DNA of 63,459 nt from Clostridiales bacterium (GCA_017428155.1 JAFRRJ010000049.1:1-63459); one strand, 5' to 3'. Shown: positions 43,567-54,384, counted from the first letter of the stretch. A program made the numbers and translations. Notes: generated from the sequence alone by a model not told the origin.

Positions 43567-43596
43567 TTAACACTTAAATTCCCGTAAGTGTATCAT
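43567..43596 (+). promoter_or_regulatory. Promoter with embedded operator, nitrogenase-like operon
   Basis: TTAACA (43567-43572) and TATCAT (43591-43596) are 18 bp apart. The inverted repeat ACACTTA (43570-43576)/TAAGTGT (43585-43591) fills the spacer. Just downstream CAATCACCTA (43607-43616) and TAGGCGATTG (43626-43635) form a hairpin in the leader with one mismatch, ending ahead of the ribosome site. Confidence 0.5.
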
Positions 43597-43653
43597 TCAT
43601 TTCGAACAATCACCTACTAGATTGATAGGCGATTGATAAAGGAGATTACAAAA

Positions 43654-45153
43654 ATGTCAACTATCAGTATTAAGGAACCCAGCGTTGTAATCCGCGAGAA
43701 AAGACTCGGAACTATCAATGCATTTACGGGAAGTGCTTCTCAGATTGTGGAGAAATCCGCGAAGGGTGAACTCCGTGACTGCAAGAGAAAGTTCTCTCAG
43801 TGCTTAGGATGCAATCAGCAGCAGGCATTCTGCCAGCTCGCAATGATCAGGGATGCGGTTGTTATCAATCACGCACCGATCGGCTGCTCAGGCGAATTTG
43901 CAGATTTCAACTTCACATACAGGATCGAGCAGTCAAAGAGAAATCTTCCTGCAGCATTAGGAAGATATTACTCAACAAATATACTCGAGAAAGACACTGT
44001 ATTCGGTGCTGCTAAAAAACTCGAAGAGACAATAAAGCTCGCATACGAGAGAGAGCATCCTAACGCAATCTTTGTTACTACATCATGCGCTTCGGGAATA
44101 ATCGGTGAGGACATCGAAGCAGTCGTTGAAGCGGCAAGCAAGGAACTCGGAATTCCGGTAGTTACATGCAACTGCGAAGGCTTCAGATCAAAGATCTGGA
44201 CGACGGGATTCGATGCTGCATATCACACGGTATTAAGAGGCATAGTAAAGCCTGCAGAGAAGAAGACAAACAAAGTAAATATCATTAACTTCTGGGGAAG
44301 TCATGTTTTCGATGACATCGTAAGAAGATTCGGTTATGAACCTCAATACATCATTCCGTTCTCAACGGTTGAAGAACTTTCACATGTAAGCGAGGCAGCT
44401 GCTTCGATCCACATTTGTCCGTCGCTCTCGACATATATGGGCGCAGGGTTAAATCAGCTTCACGGAGTTCCTGAAGTATTGGTTCCGCCGGCATATGGTG
44501 TTGCGGGTACAGACAGATGGCTCAGAGCTTTCGGTAAGCTCGTAGGCAAGGAAGAGATTGCTGAGGAGATCATTAAGGAAGGTCACGAGAAATATCTTCC
44601 CGAGATCGAGAAGCTCAAGGAGAGATTCAAGGGCAAGAAAGCATATGTTACCGCGGGTGCGGCTCACGGTCAGGCGCTCATTACATTGCTAGGCGAACTC
44701 GGAATGGACGTTGTCGGTGCGGCAGTATTCCATCACGATCCTGTTTATGACAGCGGTGATGACAAGCTCGACATCCTTGGCCAGGCAGTTAAGAATTATG
44801 GCGATGTTCCTGACTACAGAGTATGCAACAAGCAGGCTTGTGAACTCGTGAATGCATTAAACAGGATAAAGCCCGATCTCATTCTTGCCAGACACGGAGG
44901 AATGACTTTGTGGGGTGCAAAATTCGGTATCCCGTCACTTCTCATAGGAGATGAGCAGTTCGGTATCGGTTACAAGGGTGCACTTAATTACGCAAGAAGA
45001 ATAGATGACGCTTTGGATTCCATCGAGTTCATAAAGAACTATTCCAAGCACGCTTCAAATCCTTACACCAAGTGGTGGTTCGAGCAGGATCCCGGATACT
45101 TCCAGGGTGACGGTTCGGGAAGAGGATGTGCGAGAGGAAACGGAGGATTCTAA
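43654..45153 (+). CDS. Nitrogenase-like catalytic subunit D (MarD-like)
   Basis: A protein of 499 residues from the ATG at 43654 (AAAGGAGAT upstream). It is a NifD-type protein: P-cluster-like Cys in FSQCLGCNQQQAFC (50/53), HAPIGCSGE (78) and TSCASGIIGED (145), and a Cys at 255 (HICPSLSTYMG) where NifD has its cofactor Cys. Around PSLLIGDEQFGIGYKG the cofactor His of true NifD appears to be absent, so it is probably not a dinitrogen reductase. With metY, a LysR gene and a Met-type importer it best fits the methylthio-alkane reductase D subunit; other nitrogenase-like group IV enzymes remain possible. Confidence 0.75.
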   Translation: MSTISIKEPSVVIREKRLGTINAFTGSASQIVEKSAKGELRDCKRKFSQCLGCNQQQAFCQLAMIRDAVVINHAPIGCSGEFADFNFTYRIEQSKRNLPAALGRYYSTNILEKDTVFGAAKKLEETIKLAYEREHPNAIFVTTSCASGIIGEDIEAVVEAASKELGIPVVTCNCEGFRSKIWTTGFDAAYHTVLRGIVKPAEKKTNKVNIINFWGSHVFDDIVRRFGYEPQYIIPFSTVEELSHVSEAAASIHICPSLSTYMGAGLNQLHGVPEVLVPPAYGVAGTDRWLRAFGKLVGKEEIAEEIIKEGHEKYLPEIEKLKERFKGKKAYVTAGAAHGQALITLLGELGMDVVGAAVFHHDPVYDSGDDKLDILGQAVKNYGDVPDYRVCNKQACELVNALNRIKPDLILARHGGMTLWGAKFGIPSLLIGDEQFGIGYKGALNYARRIDDALDSIEFIKNYSKHASNPYTKWWFEQDPGYFQGDGSGRGCARGNGGF

Positions 45154-45154
45154 G

Positions 45155-47352
<2,198 letters not shown>

Positions 47353-47362
47353 GGAATAAACA

Positions 47363-48637
47363 ATGATCAGGGCAGCATTTGCAACAGGAGACGGCGTAAA
47401 TATCAACAGGCACTTCGGTGTAGCCGACAGATTCGATATCTATGAGATAGATACCGAATCGAAGAAGTATGAACTTGTTGATACCAGAAGGATCGACAGT
47501 TACGGGGTAAGTCTCCAGCATGACGACTCGCTCATCGCACGTCTTGCCGCAGCGATCGACGACTGCAATATCGTTTTCTCTGCAAAGTCAGGTCTTCATG
47601 CAAAGCAGGCTCTTAATGACAAGCTTATACAGAGTGTCGATGTTGAGCGTGAAGTCACTTATGTTCTGGACAGAGTAATTAACTCACGCGTAAGCATTCT
47701 GGCATCAAGATATAAAGAAGAGAAAAGGAGAAAGGCATACGATGAGACATTTAGAAAAGGTTCTTTCGAGAATCTGCAAAAAAGACATCCATGCCTGGGA
47801 GGCCATTCGAATGTGACGGCCGGAAGAGTGCACCTTCCCGTAAGTCCCGTCTGCAACATCAGCTGCAGATTCTGCACCAGAGGTTTTAATAAATCTGAGC
47901 TAAAGCCCGGTGTAAGTTCACTGGTGTTAAAGCCTGAAGAGGCTGTGGAAACAGTAAGAAAAGCAAAGGAATTATGTCCTGAACTTACAGTAGTCGGAAT
48001 TGCCGGTCCTGGAGACACACTCGCGAACGATCAGGCGCTGAAGGCATTCAGACTCGTGAAGGACGAATTTCCTGAACTCATCTGCTGTCTGTCCACAAAC
48101 GGATTCAGACTTCCCGATAAAGTCGATGAGATCGCAAAGATCGGCATTGAGACACTTACTGTAACGGTTAATGCGGTCGATCCTGAGATCGAAGCGAAGA
48201 TCAACAATTTTGTCATCGATGAGAAGGGGAAGAAGCACGAAGGCATCGAAGGTGCGAAATTACTTATAGAAAAACAGCTTGAAGGCATCCGCCGTGCAGC
48301 TGAACTCGGGATCGTCGTTAAGATCAACAGCGTACTCGTTCCCGGCATCAATGATGAGCACATTCCCGAAGTTGCAAGAGTAACAGCGGGACAAGGAGCT
48401 TCGATACTCAACATCATCCCGCTCATTCCCCAGAATGAGATGGCTGATATTCCCGCACCTTCATGTGCGGATCTTGAAGAAGTCCGTCAGAAGGCGGGAG
48501 AGTATCTCGAAGTTTTCCGACATTGCCAGCATTGCCGCGCTGACAGCCTGGGTATCCCCGGCAAGGGCAAAGATCTACACGGAGAATTATATAAAGACAG
48601 GAAAGAAAGGGCAGCTGATACATTCAGCCATGGTTAA
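47363..48637 (+). CDS. NifX-NifB fusion, cofactor maturase (MarB-like)
   Basis: A protein of 424 residues. Residues 1-105 are a NifX/NafY-like cofactor-binding domain (FATGDGVNINRHFGVADRFDIYEID). From 141 the NifB radical SAM part begins: HPCLGGHSN, then CNISCRFC (Cys 164, 168, 171), VVGIAGPGDTLAN and the C-terminal CQHCRADSLGIPG. NifB makes the iron-sulfur-carbide precursor of nitrogenase cofactors. In most NifB fusions the NifX-like part is at the C-terminus; here it is first. The extra Cys that follows the CxxxCxxC motif in ordinary NifB (YDCANESRPG) is not seen in RGFNKSELKPG. Confidence 0.8.
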   Translation: MIRAAFATGDGVNINRHFGVADRFDIYEIDTESKKYELVDTRRIDSYGVSLQHDDSLIARLAAAIDDCNIVFSAKSGLHAKQALNDKLIQSVDVEREVTYVLDRVINSRVSILASRYKEEKRRKAYDETFRKGSFENLQKRHPCLGGHSNVTAGRVHLPVSPVCNISCRFCTRGFNKSELKPGVSSLVLKPEEAVETVRKAKELCPELTVVGIAGPGDTLANDQALKAFRLVKDEFPELICCLSTNGFRLPDKVDEIAKIGIETLTVTVNAVDPEIEAKINNFVIDEKGKKHEGIEGAKLLIEKQLEGIRRAAELGIVVKINSVLVPGINDEHIPEVARVTAGQGASILNIIPLIPQNEMADIPAPSCADLEEVRQKAGEYLEVFRHCQHCRADSLGIPGKGKDLHGELYKDRKERAADTFSHG

Positions 48638-48642
48638 GTGAA

Positions 48643-49428
48643 ATGAGTACATATCTTAAGATCACTGATCTGCATAAGACTTTCTATCCTCACGGCCAGC
48701 CGCTGAAGGTGCTGGACGGAATAAATCTCGAAGTGGAAAAAGGGGAGATATTCGGGATTATCGGATTCTCCGGCGCAGGTAAATCCACACTCGCAAGATG
48801 CATCAACAGACTTGAGACATCTGACAGCGGTTCGATCGAGCTCGGGGGTACCGATATTCTGGCGCTCTCGAAAAAAGAACTTCTGAAAGAACGTCATAAG
48901 ATCGGAATGATCTTTCAAAACTTCAATCTGTTCGATTCGATGACCGTATATCAGAACATTGCCTATCCGTTGGAAGTCGCGGGATTCCCTAAGTCAAAGA
49001 TAAAAGAACGCGTTCAGGAGACTGCTGAGCTCGTAGGGCTTACCGAAAAACTTAAGGCTCATCCGGGTGCGTTATCAGGAGGCCAGAAGCAAAGAGTAGG
49101 TATTGCAAGAGCGATAGTTACCAATCCGGATTTCATTATCTCTGATGAGGCAACATCGGCACTTGACCCGCAGACGACGATGCAGATCTTAGACCTTCTC
49201 AAAGAGATCAATGCCAAGTCCGGCATCACGATCCTCATGATCACTCATGAACTTGATGCGATCAGATATATCTGCAACAGGATGGCGGTGCTCGAGGAAG
49301 GAAAGATCACGGAGAGCGGACTCGTAAGAGATATTTTCGAGAACCCCAACAGCAAGACAGGTGAGTTGTTTGCAAGAGTGTTCAGGCTTTTACAGAACGT
49401 CGAACTCACGCACGGCAGCGGAATCTAA
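48643..49428 (+). CDS. metN: MetN-like ABC importer ATPase
   Basis: A protein of 261 residues. Walker A GFSGAGKST (about residues 42-50), FQNFNLFDSMTVYQNIAYPLEVAG, signature LSGGQKQRVGIARAI, Walker B FIISDEATSALDP and H loop ITHELD are typical of MetN. Family members usually have about 340 residues with a C-terminal NIL domain that senses methionine; this one ends before it, so feedback inhibition by methionine is probably lost. It is followed by permease and binding protein genes and preceded by the nitrogenase-like operon by 5 bp, so it is co-transcribed. Confidence 0.88.
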   Translation: MSTYLKITDLHKTFYPHGQPLKVLDGINLEVEKGEIFGIIGFSGAGKSTLARCINRLETSDSGSIELGGTDILALSKKELLKERHKIGMIFQNFNLFDSMTVYQNIAYPLEVAGFPKSKIKERVQETAELVGLTEKLKAHPGALSGGQKQRVGIARAIVTNPDFIISDEATSALDPQTTMQILDLLKEINAKSGITILMITHELDAIRYICNRMAVLEEGKITESGLVRDIFENPNSKTGELFARVFRLLQNVELTHGSGI

Positions 49429-49439
49429 GGAGGAGAGAA

Positions 49440-50150
49440 ATGAGTTTACTGGATTCATCTTTGTGGGATGTAATAGTTGCATCCTTCTCTCCTGAGATAT
49501 GGAAAGACCTGTTGGGACCGATCGGTGAGACTTTGTACATGACATCAATATCATCTCTGATAACACTTGTGCTTGGTCTTATCATCGGAATCCTTCTTAC
49601 CATATCAAATCCTGACGGTCTTGTTCCGCTAAAGGTTTCTTATACGGTCTCCGGTTGGGTTATCAACGCATTGAGATCACTGCCGCAGATGATCATGATC
49701 ATTCTCATGATCCCGGTGGCAAGACTCATATTCGGAAAGTCGTACGGAACGAATGCCTGCATAATCGCGATCGCCGCAAGCTGTATTCCGATGTATGCGA
49801 GGATCGTTGAGAGCAGCCTCTTAGAGATAGAGAAAGGAAAGATCGAAGCTGCAAAAGCAATCGGAAGCACCAACATCAGCATCATATTCAGGATACTGCT
49901 TCCTGAGACACTGCCTTCGCTGATCAGAGGATTCACGGTATCTGTTATTACGGTACTTTCCATGACGGCTCTGGCAGGAATGTTCGGTGCAGGCGGTATC
50001 GGAGATATCGCAGTCAGATACGGTTATCAGAGATTTCAGCACGACAGGCTGTTCGCATGTGTATACATACTGATCATCCTCGTCCAGCTGATACAAGGCA
50101 TCGGAAATCTGGTGTCAAAATCAATATTAAAAACACGTAATCTTGTTTAA
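49440..50150 (+). CDS. metI: MetI-like ABC importer permease
   Basis: A protein of 236 residues with five membrane helices. It shows MetI features: LLGPIGETLYMTSISSLITLVLGLIIGILL, NALRSLPQMIMIILMIPVARLI, the coupling helix EIEKGKIEAAKAIGSTNISIIFRILLPETLPSLIRG (EAA loop), and GAGGIGDIAVRYGYQRF. A GGAGGAGAG site precedes it. It forms the import channel with the neighbouring ATPase and lipoprotein. Confidence 0.9.
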   Translation: MSLLDSSLWDVIVASFSPEIWKDLLGPIGETLYMTSISSLITLVLGLIIGILLTISNPDGLVPLKVSYTVSGWVINALRSLPQMIMIILMIPVARLIFGKSYGTNACIIAIAASCIPMYARIVESSLLEIEKGKIEAAKAIGSTNISIIFRILLPETLPSLIRGFTVSVITVLSMTALAGMFGAGGIGDIAVRYGYQRFQHDRLFACVYILIILVQLIQGIGNLVSKSILKTRNLV

Positions 50151-50168
50151 CACAAAAGGAGAAATATT

Positions 50169-51071
50169 ATGAAAAAGATCAACGCAAAAAGAATTTTAGC
50201 ATCAATAGTATTGGGCGCTCTAGCATTCAGCTTTGCAGGATGCTCAGCAAAGACAGAACAGACATCTTCTTCAGCAACAGAATCTCAAACAGCACAGGGA
50301 AGCACAGACACGACTACTGCAAATGTAAGTGCTGATGAGAAGATCGTCCTTAAGGGAATTGTTGACCTCGTTCCCCACTCTGAGATCATCGAACATGTTA
50401 AGCCTCAACTCGAGGAACAAGGCATCATTATTGAACTTGTGGCAACTGCTGCTGATTCCACGACCAATGAAAGACTCGACTCAGACGAGATCGACTTCAA
50501 CTACTTCCAGCATCTCCCTTATCTTGAGAGCGAGGTTGAAGCAAACGGTTATGATCTCGTAAGTGCAGGCGGCATTCACATCGAACCCATCACTGCATAT
50601 TCTGACAAATATGCATCAGTAGATGAGATCCCTGATACAGCAGTAGTCGCTATCCCGAACGACGGTACAAATGAATACAGAGCACTCCGTATTCTTGAAG
50701 AGAACGGCTTCATTGTTCTTGATCCCGATGCAAAGGATTCGCTCAGCGCATCAGTTAAGGACATCACGGAATATAAGAAGCAGATCGAGATCGTTGAGAT
50801 CGACTCGGCTCAGATCATTCCTACAAAGGATGATTACGATTTCTTCATCACTAATACAAACAAAGCACTCGAGGCAGGCATCACATCAGCAAAGCTATTC
50901 AGTGAAGGCAAGGACAGCCCTTATGCAAACATCATTGCGGTAAGAGCGGAAGACGTTGATAACCCTGCAGTCAAGGCACTCGTTGAAGCACTTCTTTCAG
51001 AAGAGACACAGCAGTGGATCGCTGATAAGTACAACGGTGCGGTAATCCCCGTTATCGACCTTGGTAACTGA
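50169..51071 (+). CDS. metQ: MetQ/NlpA-type binding lipoprotein
   Basis: A protein of 300 residues. The signal KRILASIVLGALAFSFAGC has a lipobox FAGC, followed by a Ser/Thr-rich linker and the NlpA domain: LKGIVDLVPHSEIIEHVKPQLEEQGI, DFNYFQHLPYLE, VAIPNDGTNEYRALRILEENGFI, FFITNTNKALEAGI and the end TQQWIADKYNGAVIPV. By family it binds methionine; in this setting it could also bind methionine derivatives or another methylthio compound. It completes a MetNIQ set. Confidence 0.88.
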   Translation: MKKINAKRILASIVLGALAFSFAGCSAKTEQTSSSATESQTAQGSTDTTTANVSADEKIVLKGIVDLVPHSEIIEHVKPQLEEQGIIIELVATAADSTTNERLDSDEIDFNYFQHLPYLESEVEANGYDLVSAGGIHIEPITAYSDKYASVDEIPDTAVVAIPNDGTNEYRALRILEENGFIVLDPDAKDSLSASVKDITEYKKQIEIVEIDSAQIIPTKDDYDFFITNTNKALEAGITSAKLFSEGKDSPYANIIAVRAEDVDNPAVKALVEALLSEETQQWIADKYNGAVIPVIDLGN

Positions 51072-51687
51072 TAAGTTCGACATCATAAATACCAAGTACG
51101 GTAATCTCCTTCCGTGCAGCGGAGCTTCGGACTACAGAAAGAAGCACCGCTGCGCGGTATCTTATTATGACTCGGTATCTTTGAGAAGCGTATATCTCGA
51201 AGAGCCTTCCGTGCTGTCATTTCCTGCAGGCGATTACCAGACAGAACTCATAACTTTTTATGAAGATGGAAATGTGAAAAGGATCTTTCCTTTGTATGGT
51301 CAGATAAGCGCATATTGGAGTATTGAAGAAGAGGCTGAAAACGCACCGTATTATGATTTCCCGATTGCGGGCGAAGAACTTCACATAAGACCTCAGTGTA
51401 TCTTTTTCTATCCGTCGGGAAAGATAAGAGCCATAACGCTATGGCCTTCTGATGAGATAAGTGTCAAAACACCTGTTGGCAGTATAAGGACAAAGCTAGG
51501 AGTGGAACTCTATGAAAATGGCAATATACGGAGCATAGAGCCGGTATATGGCACAGTAATCTCCACGCCTGAAGGTATCATTAAGCCGTACAGGTTCAGA
51601 ATGGTAATGATGCATGCCGAGAATGCAACGCTGAAGTTTGATGAGGAGGGGAGGGTTTTAAATGAATATCCGAAGCGCAACACCTGA
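51061..51687 (+). CDS. Uncharacterised beta-repeat protein of the sulfur island
   Basis: A protein of about 208 residues with a TTG start overlapping the metQ stop by 11 bases; no ATG lies near, so translation is probably coupled. It repeats a motif of the form FYEDGNVKRIFPLYGQ, FYPSGKIRAITLWP, LYENGNIRSIEPVYG, FDEEGRVLNEYP, like the YwqK/MORN antitoxin-type repeats. It is soluble and without known function. Its tight linkage between the importer and an acetyltransferase suggests a part in sulfur amino acid metabolism. Confidence 0.6.
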   Translation: MVTDKFDIINTKYGNLLPCSGASDYRKKHRCAVSYYDSVSLRSVYLEEPSVLSFPAGDYQTELITFYEDGNVKRIFPLYGQISAYWSIEEEAENAPYYDFPIAGEELHIRPQCIFFYPSGKIRAITLWPSDEISVKTPVGSIRTKLGVELYENGNIRSIEPVYGTVISTPEGIIKPYRFRMVMMHAENATLKFDEEGRVLNEYPKRNT

Positions 51688-52171
51688 TGATGCTGGAGCC
51701 ATCCTTGATATCTATGCTTACTATGTTGAGAACACGGCAATCTCATTTGAATATGGCGTTCCTTCTGAGGATGATTTTCGCACGCGTATAAAGAAAACAT
51801 TGGAAAGATACCCCTATCTTGTTCTCGAAGACGAGGGAATGATAAGAGGCTATGCTTACGCAGGTGTTTTCAAGGACAGAGCTGCGTATGACCGTTCCTG
51901 TGAAGTGACAGTTTATGTTGACCATGGCTATAAAGGCAGGGGCTATGGCAGAGTATTATATGAGGCGCTGGAGAAAGCTCTCAGTCAGACAGAGATTACA
52001 AATCTGTACGCTTGCATCGGTGACCCTGTTGAAGAAGATGAATATCTTACGAAGGACAGTGAGAATTTTCACAGGCACATGGGTTATACATTGGCCGGAA
52101 CATTTCATAATTGCGGGTTAAAGTTCGGACGCCTCTACAATATGATCTGGATGGAGAAGATACTCAGGTAA
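51662..52171 (+). CDS. PAT-like GNAT acetyltransferase
   Basis: A protein of 169 residues that fits the phosphinothricin/methionine-sulfone acetyltransferase group: MNIRSATPDDAGAILDIYAYYVENTAISFEY, GYAYAGVFKDRAAYDRSCEVTVYVDHGYKGRGYGRVLYEALEKAL (acetyl-CoA loop GYKGRGYG) and a C-terminal FHRHMGYTLAGTFHNCGLKFGRLYNMIWMEK. Relatives acetylate methionine sulfoximine or sulfone. As the last gene of a methionine/thioether island it may detoxify oxidised sulfur compounds. It overlaps the previous gene by 26 bases. Confidence 0.85.
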   Translation: MNIRSATPDDAGAILDIYAYYVENTAISFEYGVPSEDDFRTRIKKTLERYPYLVLEDEGMIRGYAYAGVFKDRAAYDRSCEVTVYVDHGYKGRGYGRVLYEALEKALSQTEITNLYACIGDPVEEDEYLTKDSENFHRHMGYTLAGTFHNCGLKFGRLYNMIWMEKILR

Positions 52172-52240
52172 AACAAGACACAACGAAATATGGATTAAGC
52201 ATTATATAATAGATTGAGACATGTTTATACAGGAGTTTTT

Positions 52241-52392
52241 ATGATCACACGTAACGAAGCTCCTCCAGAGAAGTGATCGAGCGCGGCGCAGCTCAGCTCG
52301 GCTGGGAGCTGGATAAGCTTCTTACTATGACTTTGGAGGCCATGGCTGCTAACGAGGATCTGATCCATTCAGAGATGGAATCAGAAGCTTAA
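52241..52392 (+). pseudogene. Small frameshifted gene remnant
   Basis: AGGAG and an ATG at 52241 open a frame (MITRNEAPPEK) that stops at 52274. The frame one base to the left continues as VIERGAAQLGWELDKLL, EAMAANEDLIHSEMESEA to a TAA at 52390. The good ribosome site and matching character suggest a small helical protein split by a one-base change. The family is unknown. Confidence 0.4.
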
Positions 52393-52556
52393 CATCTGTA
52401 TCCTTTGCAGGAGATCATAAGATATTTCAGAGAGCATGGACCAGACGGCATTTCTATATACCAATCAAAAAGAAATGATATAATAAACTTCATACGGTTT
52501 GCGCGGCCGTGGAAAAAGGGAGATTATTGCAAGTTTGATTGGAGGAGGAGAAGTCT
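52393..52556. other. Intergenic region, no gene seen
   Basis: Contains TATAAT at 52479-52484, a possible -10 for the zinc-ribbon gene, without a convincing -35. The ORF that spans it has no ribosome site and runs into the next gene out of frame. Confidence 0.4.
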
Positions 52557-53264
52557 ATGCCTTTTTGCAGCAAGTGTGGTATCGAGCTTAATGCAGGAGA
52601 TGTGTTTTGCTCAAAGTGTGGTTTTAAGGTGTTCACCGGAGTAGAGACTGAACAGTCATCGTCATCAACCGAGCTGAATACTTCTGAAAAGCTTGTATTG
52701 ACCAGGGAAGAGAGTATCGCTCTTGCCGAGAAGCTCAGCAGGGAATACAAGGAATATGAAAGGCTTAATCAGGAGATAAGTGATAACGAGAGAACTCTTA
52801 ACAGACCTTCTGATTATACCTTCAGACCTCATGCGGCCTTTAAGTTCTTCTGGCCGTTTCTTATCTATGCAGTGATAGCATTCTGGTTTTTCTATTTTCT
52901 TTTCCTTTTGATCGCAAGCGGCGGTTCAAGTGGCGCAGCCGTAATCTTCGCATTGCTTTGCTTTGGTGCGCCTGTCGTTCTTCTTATATTCGGAGGAATC
53001 AGGGCAACACGCTTAAGAGATGAGTATAATGCGGCTGAATCAGAATCAATACGTGCAAGAAAGAAAAACGAAGACGACTTGAAGAAGCGTACTGATGAAC
53101 TCCGTTCAAAGAGAACTGTGGTAAAGAGGAGACTTGATCAGTATAACAATGTGGTCCCCTCCGCATTCAGAACAAGTTCGAGAATGGAAAAGGTCAGGAT
53201 CCTGATCCAGAGCGGCAAGGCTGAGGACTTCTATGAGGCGATGGATATGCAGATTCAGAAGTGA
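52557..53264 (+). CDS. Zinc-ribbon membrane protein
   Basis: A protein of 235 residues from the ATG at 52557; GGAGGAGGAG lies just upstream, inside the longer open frame. The N-terminus is a zinc ribbon, CSKCGIELNAGDVFCSKCG (residues 4-22), followed by a Ser-rich linker, a helical segment with ALAEKLSREYKEYERLNQEI, two membrane helices (about 95-120 and 126-148) and a long charged coiled coil to the end. Such proteins are common in clostridia with unknown roles. A terminator follows. Confidence 0.75.
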   Translation: MPFCSKCGIELNAGDVFCSKCGFKVFTGVETEQSSSSTELNTSEKLVLTREESIALAEKLSREYKEYERLNQEISDNERTLNRPSDYTFRPHAAFKFFWPFLIYAVIAFWFFYFLFLLIASGGSSGAAVIFALLCFGAPVVLLIFGGIRATRLRDEYNAAESESIRARKKNEDDLKKRTDELRSKRTVVKRRLDQYNNVVPSAFRTSSRMEKVRILIQSGKAEDFYEAMDMQIQK

Positions 53265-53290
53265 TCACGGATCAAGAACATTGACAGACC

Positions 53291-53325
53291 GGCGGTGCTT
53301 TATATCAAAGGCGCCGCCTTTTTTG
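53291..53325 (+). terminator. Intrinsic terminator
   Basis: GGCGGTGCTTT pairs with AAAGGCGCCGCC with one bulge, followed by a run of six T. A very similar hairpin (GGCGGTGTCTTT/AAAAGGCGCCGCC) ends the gene at 54597. Confidence 0.85.
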
Positions 53326-53397
53326 TGAACGGATAAGATTATGGCATCGTCATGTTATAATGCTATCCAGGATATAGGCGGAAAGGAATACAGAACT

Positions 53398-53964
53398 ATG
53401 AACAGTCACTATTCAGATTATCTTAAAAAATCTGTTCCGGTGGATTCTTTGACCTTTGATAAAGTTACGGAAAATGACAAGAAACTGATCAGGAATGTCA
53501 GAAAGGCGCATATCAGGGCGAACAGAGGTCTATTGGTGGTTGCTATTATCGCATTTCTGGCATGCACAGGCTTTTGCATCAGTTTTCTTTTGACCCCTTT
53601 TGACAGCCTTGTTTATCAGATCGTCTCTTTACTTGCCTGTGGCGGCGGCGCTTTCGGTACAGGCAACATTATCTACCATATGATCGGCGGAATCAGGGGA
53701 ATACGAAGAGGTGTCATTCTGACGGCCACAAGAGTTCAGGAAGTCAAGGATAACAGAAATGCTACATATCAGTATGTAGTGGACATCTATCTTGAAGATA
53801 AGGATGAGACTTTGATGAGCTACTCCATTAATCAGGATGTTTTCGCGAGCGTCGAACCCGGAGACGGAGTGGCAGTCGTTAAAGTAGGAAAGAAAGTATT
53901 GGTATTGGAGGATCCTGACCGTAAGGGTGTAATGGATGTAAGCAATATACGTTCAGGAATATGA
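53398..53964 (+). CDS. Membrane protein with C-terminal beta domain
   Basis: A protein of 188 residues from the ATG at 53398 (GGAAAGGAA upstream). The open frame starts at 53341, but that stretch holds a TATAAT and is more likely promoter. Two membrane helices (about 43-65 and 70-92) are followed by a cytoplasmic or outer beta domain (VILTATRVQEVKDNRNATYQYVVDIYLEDKDETLMSYSI ... GDGVAVVKVGKKVLVLEDP) like the DUF3592 type. The next gene starts two bases after the stop. Confidence 0.65.
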   Translation: MNSHYSDYLKKSVPVDSLTFDKVTENDKKLIRNVRKAHIRANRGLLVVAIIAFLACTGFCISFLLTPFDSLVYQIVSLLACGGGAFGTGNIIYHMIGGIRGIRRGVILTATRVQEVKDNRNATYQYVVDIYLEDKDETLMSYSINQDVFASVEPGDGVAVVKVGKKVLVLEDPDRKGVMDVSNIRSGI

Positions 53965-53965
53965 T

Positions 53966-54376
53966 ATGAGATATTACAGGATACATACGGCAGATAATGC
54001 ATACAGGACAGGGCAGCCGAGAGGCATTTTTACGACTGTCGGAAAACTTGTAGACAGCAAGACTCTTACTGAAGATGAAGAGAAGGAATATTGGAAGAAC
54101 CGTGAATACTTTGAGAAGGTCCTTCCTGTTCCGCCGTTCTATGAGAAGGATAATCCCGAGGGAGCAATAACCTGGTTCAAGGATAATGAAGAAGGCAATA
54201 ATATCTGGGAACAGATGACTTTCTACCGTGCTATGTGCAGTAAATACGGTGTAAAGCTTTATTCTTCAGAGTGTTATGAAGTGCCGGGCGAGATCATTTA
54301 TGAGGATGAATTCCAGATTGCGGTAAAGAACCGGTCTTCAACCGTTAAGATCGATACCAGAGAGCTGGAATACTGA
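53966..54376 (+). CDS. Uncharacterised protein
   Basis: A protein of 136 residues, soluble and acidic, that opens MRYYRIHTADNAYRTGQPRG, followed by helical EDEEKEYWKNREYFEKVLPVPPFYE, and ends in two strands. The start overlaps the end of the previous gene closely, so the two are one operon. I do not know the family; the GAITWFKDNEEG block and size are like proteins found beside polymorphic toxin genes, but no toxin is seen. Confidence 0.6.
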   Translation: MRYYRIHTADNAYRTGQPRGIFTTVGKLVDSKTLTEDEEKEYWKNREYFEKVLPVPPFYEKDNPEGAITWFKDNEEGNNIWEQMTFYRAMCSKYGVKLYSSECYEVPGEIIYEDEFQIAVKNRSSTVKIDTRELEY

Positions 54377-54384
54377 GCATTCTC

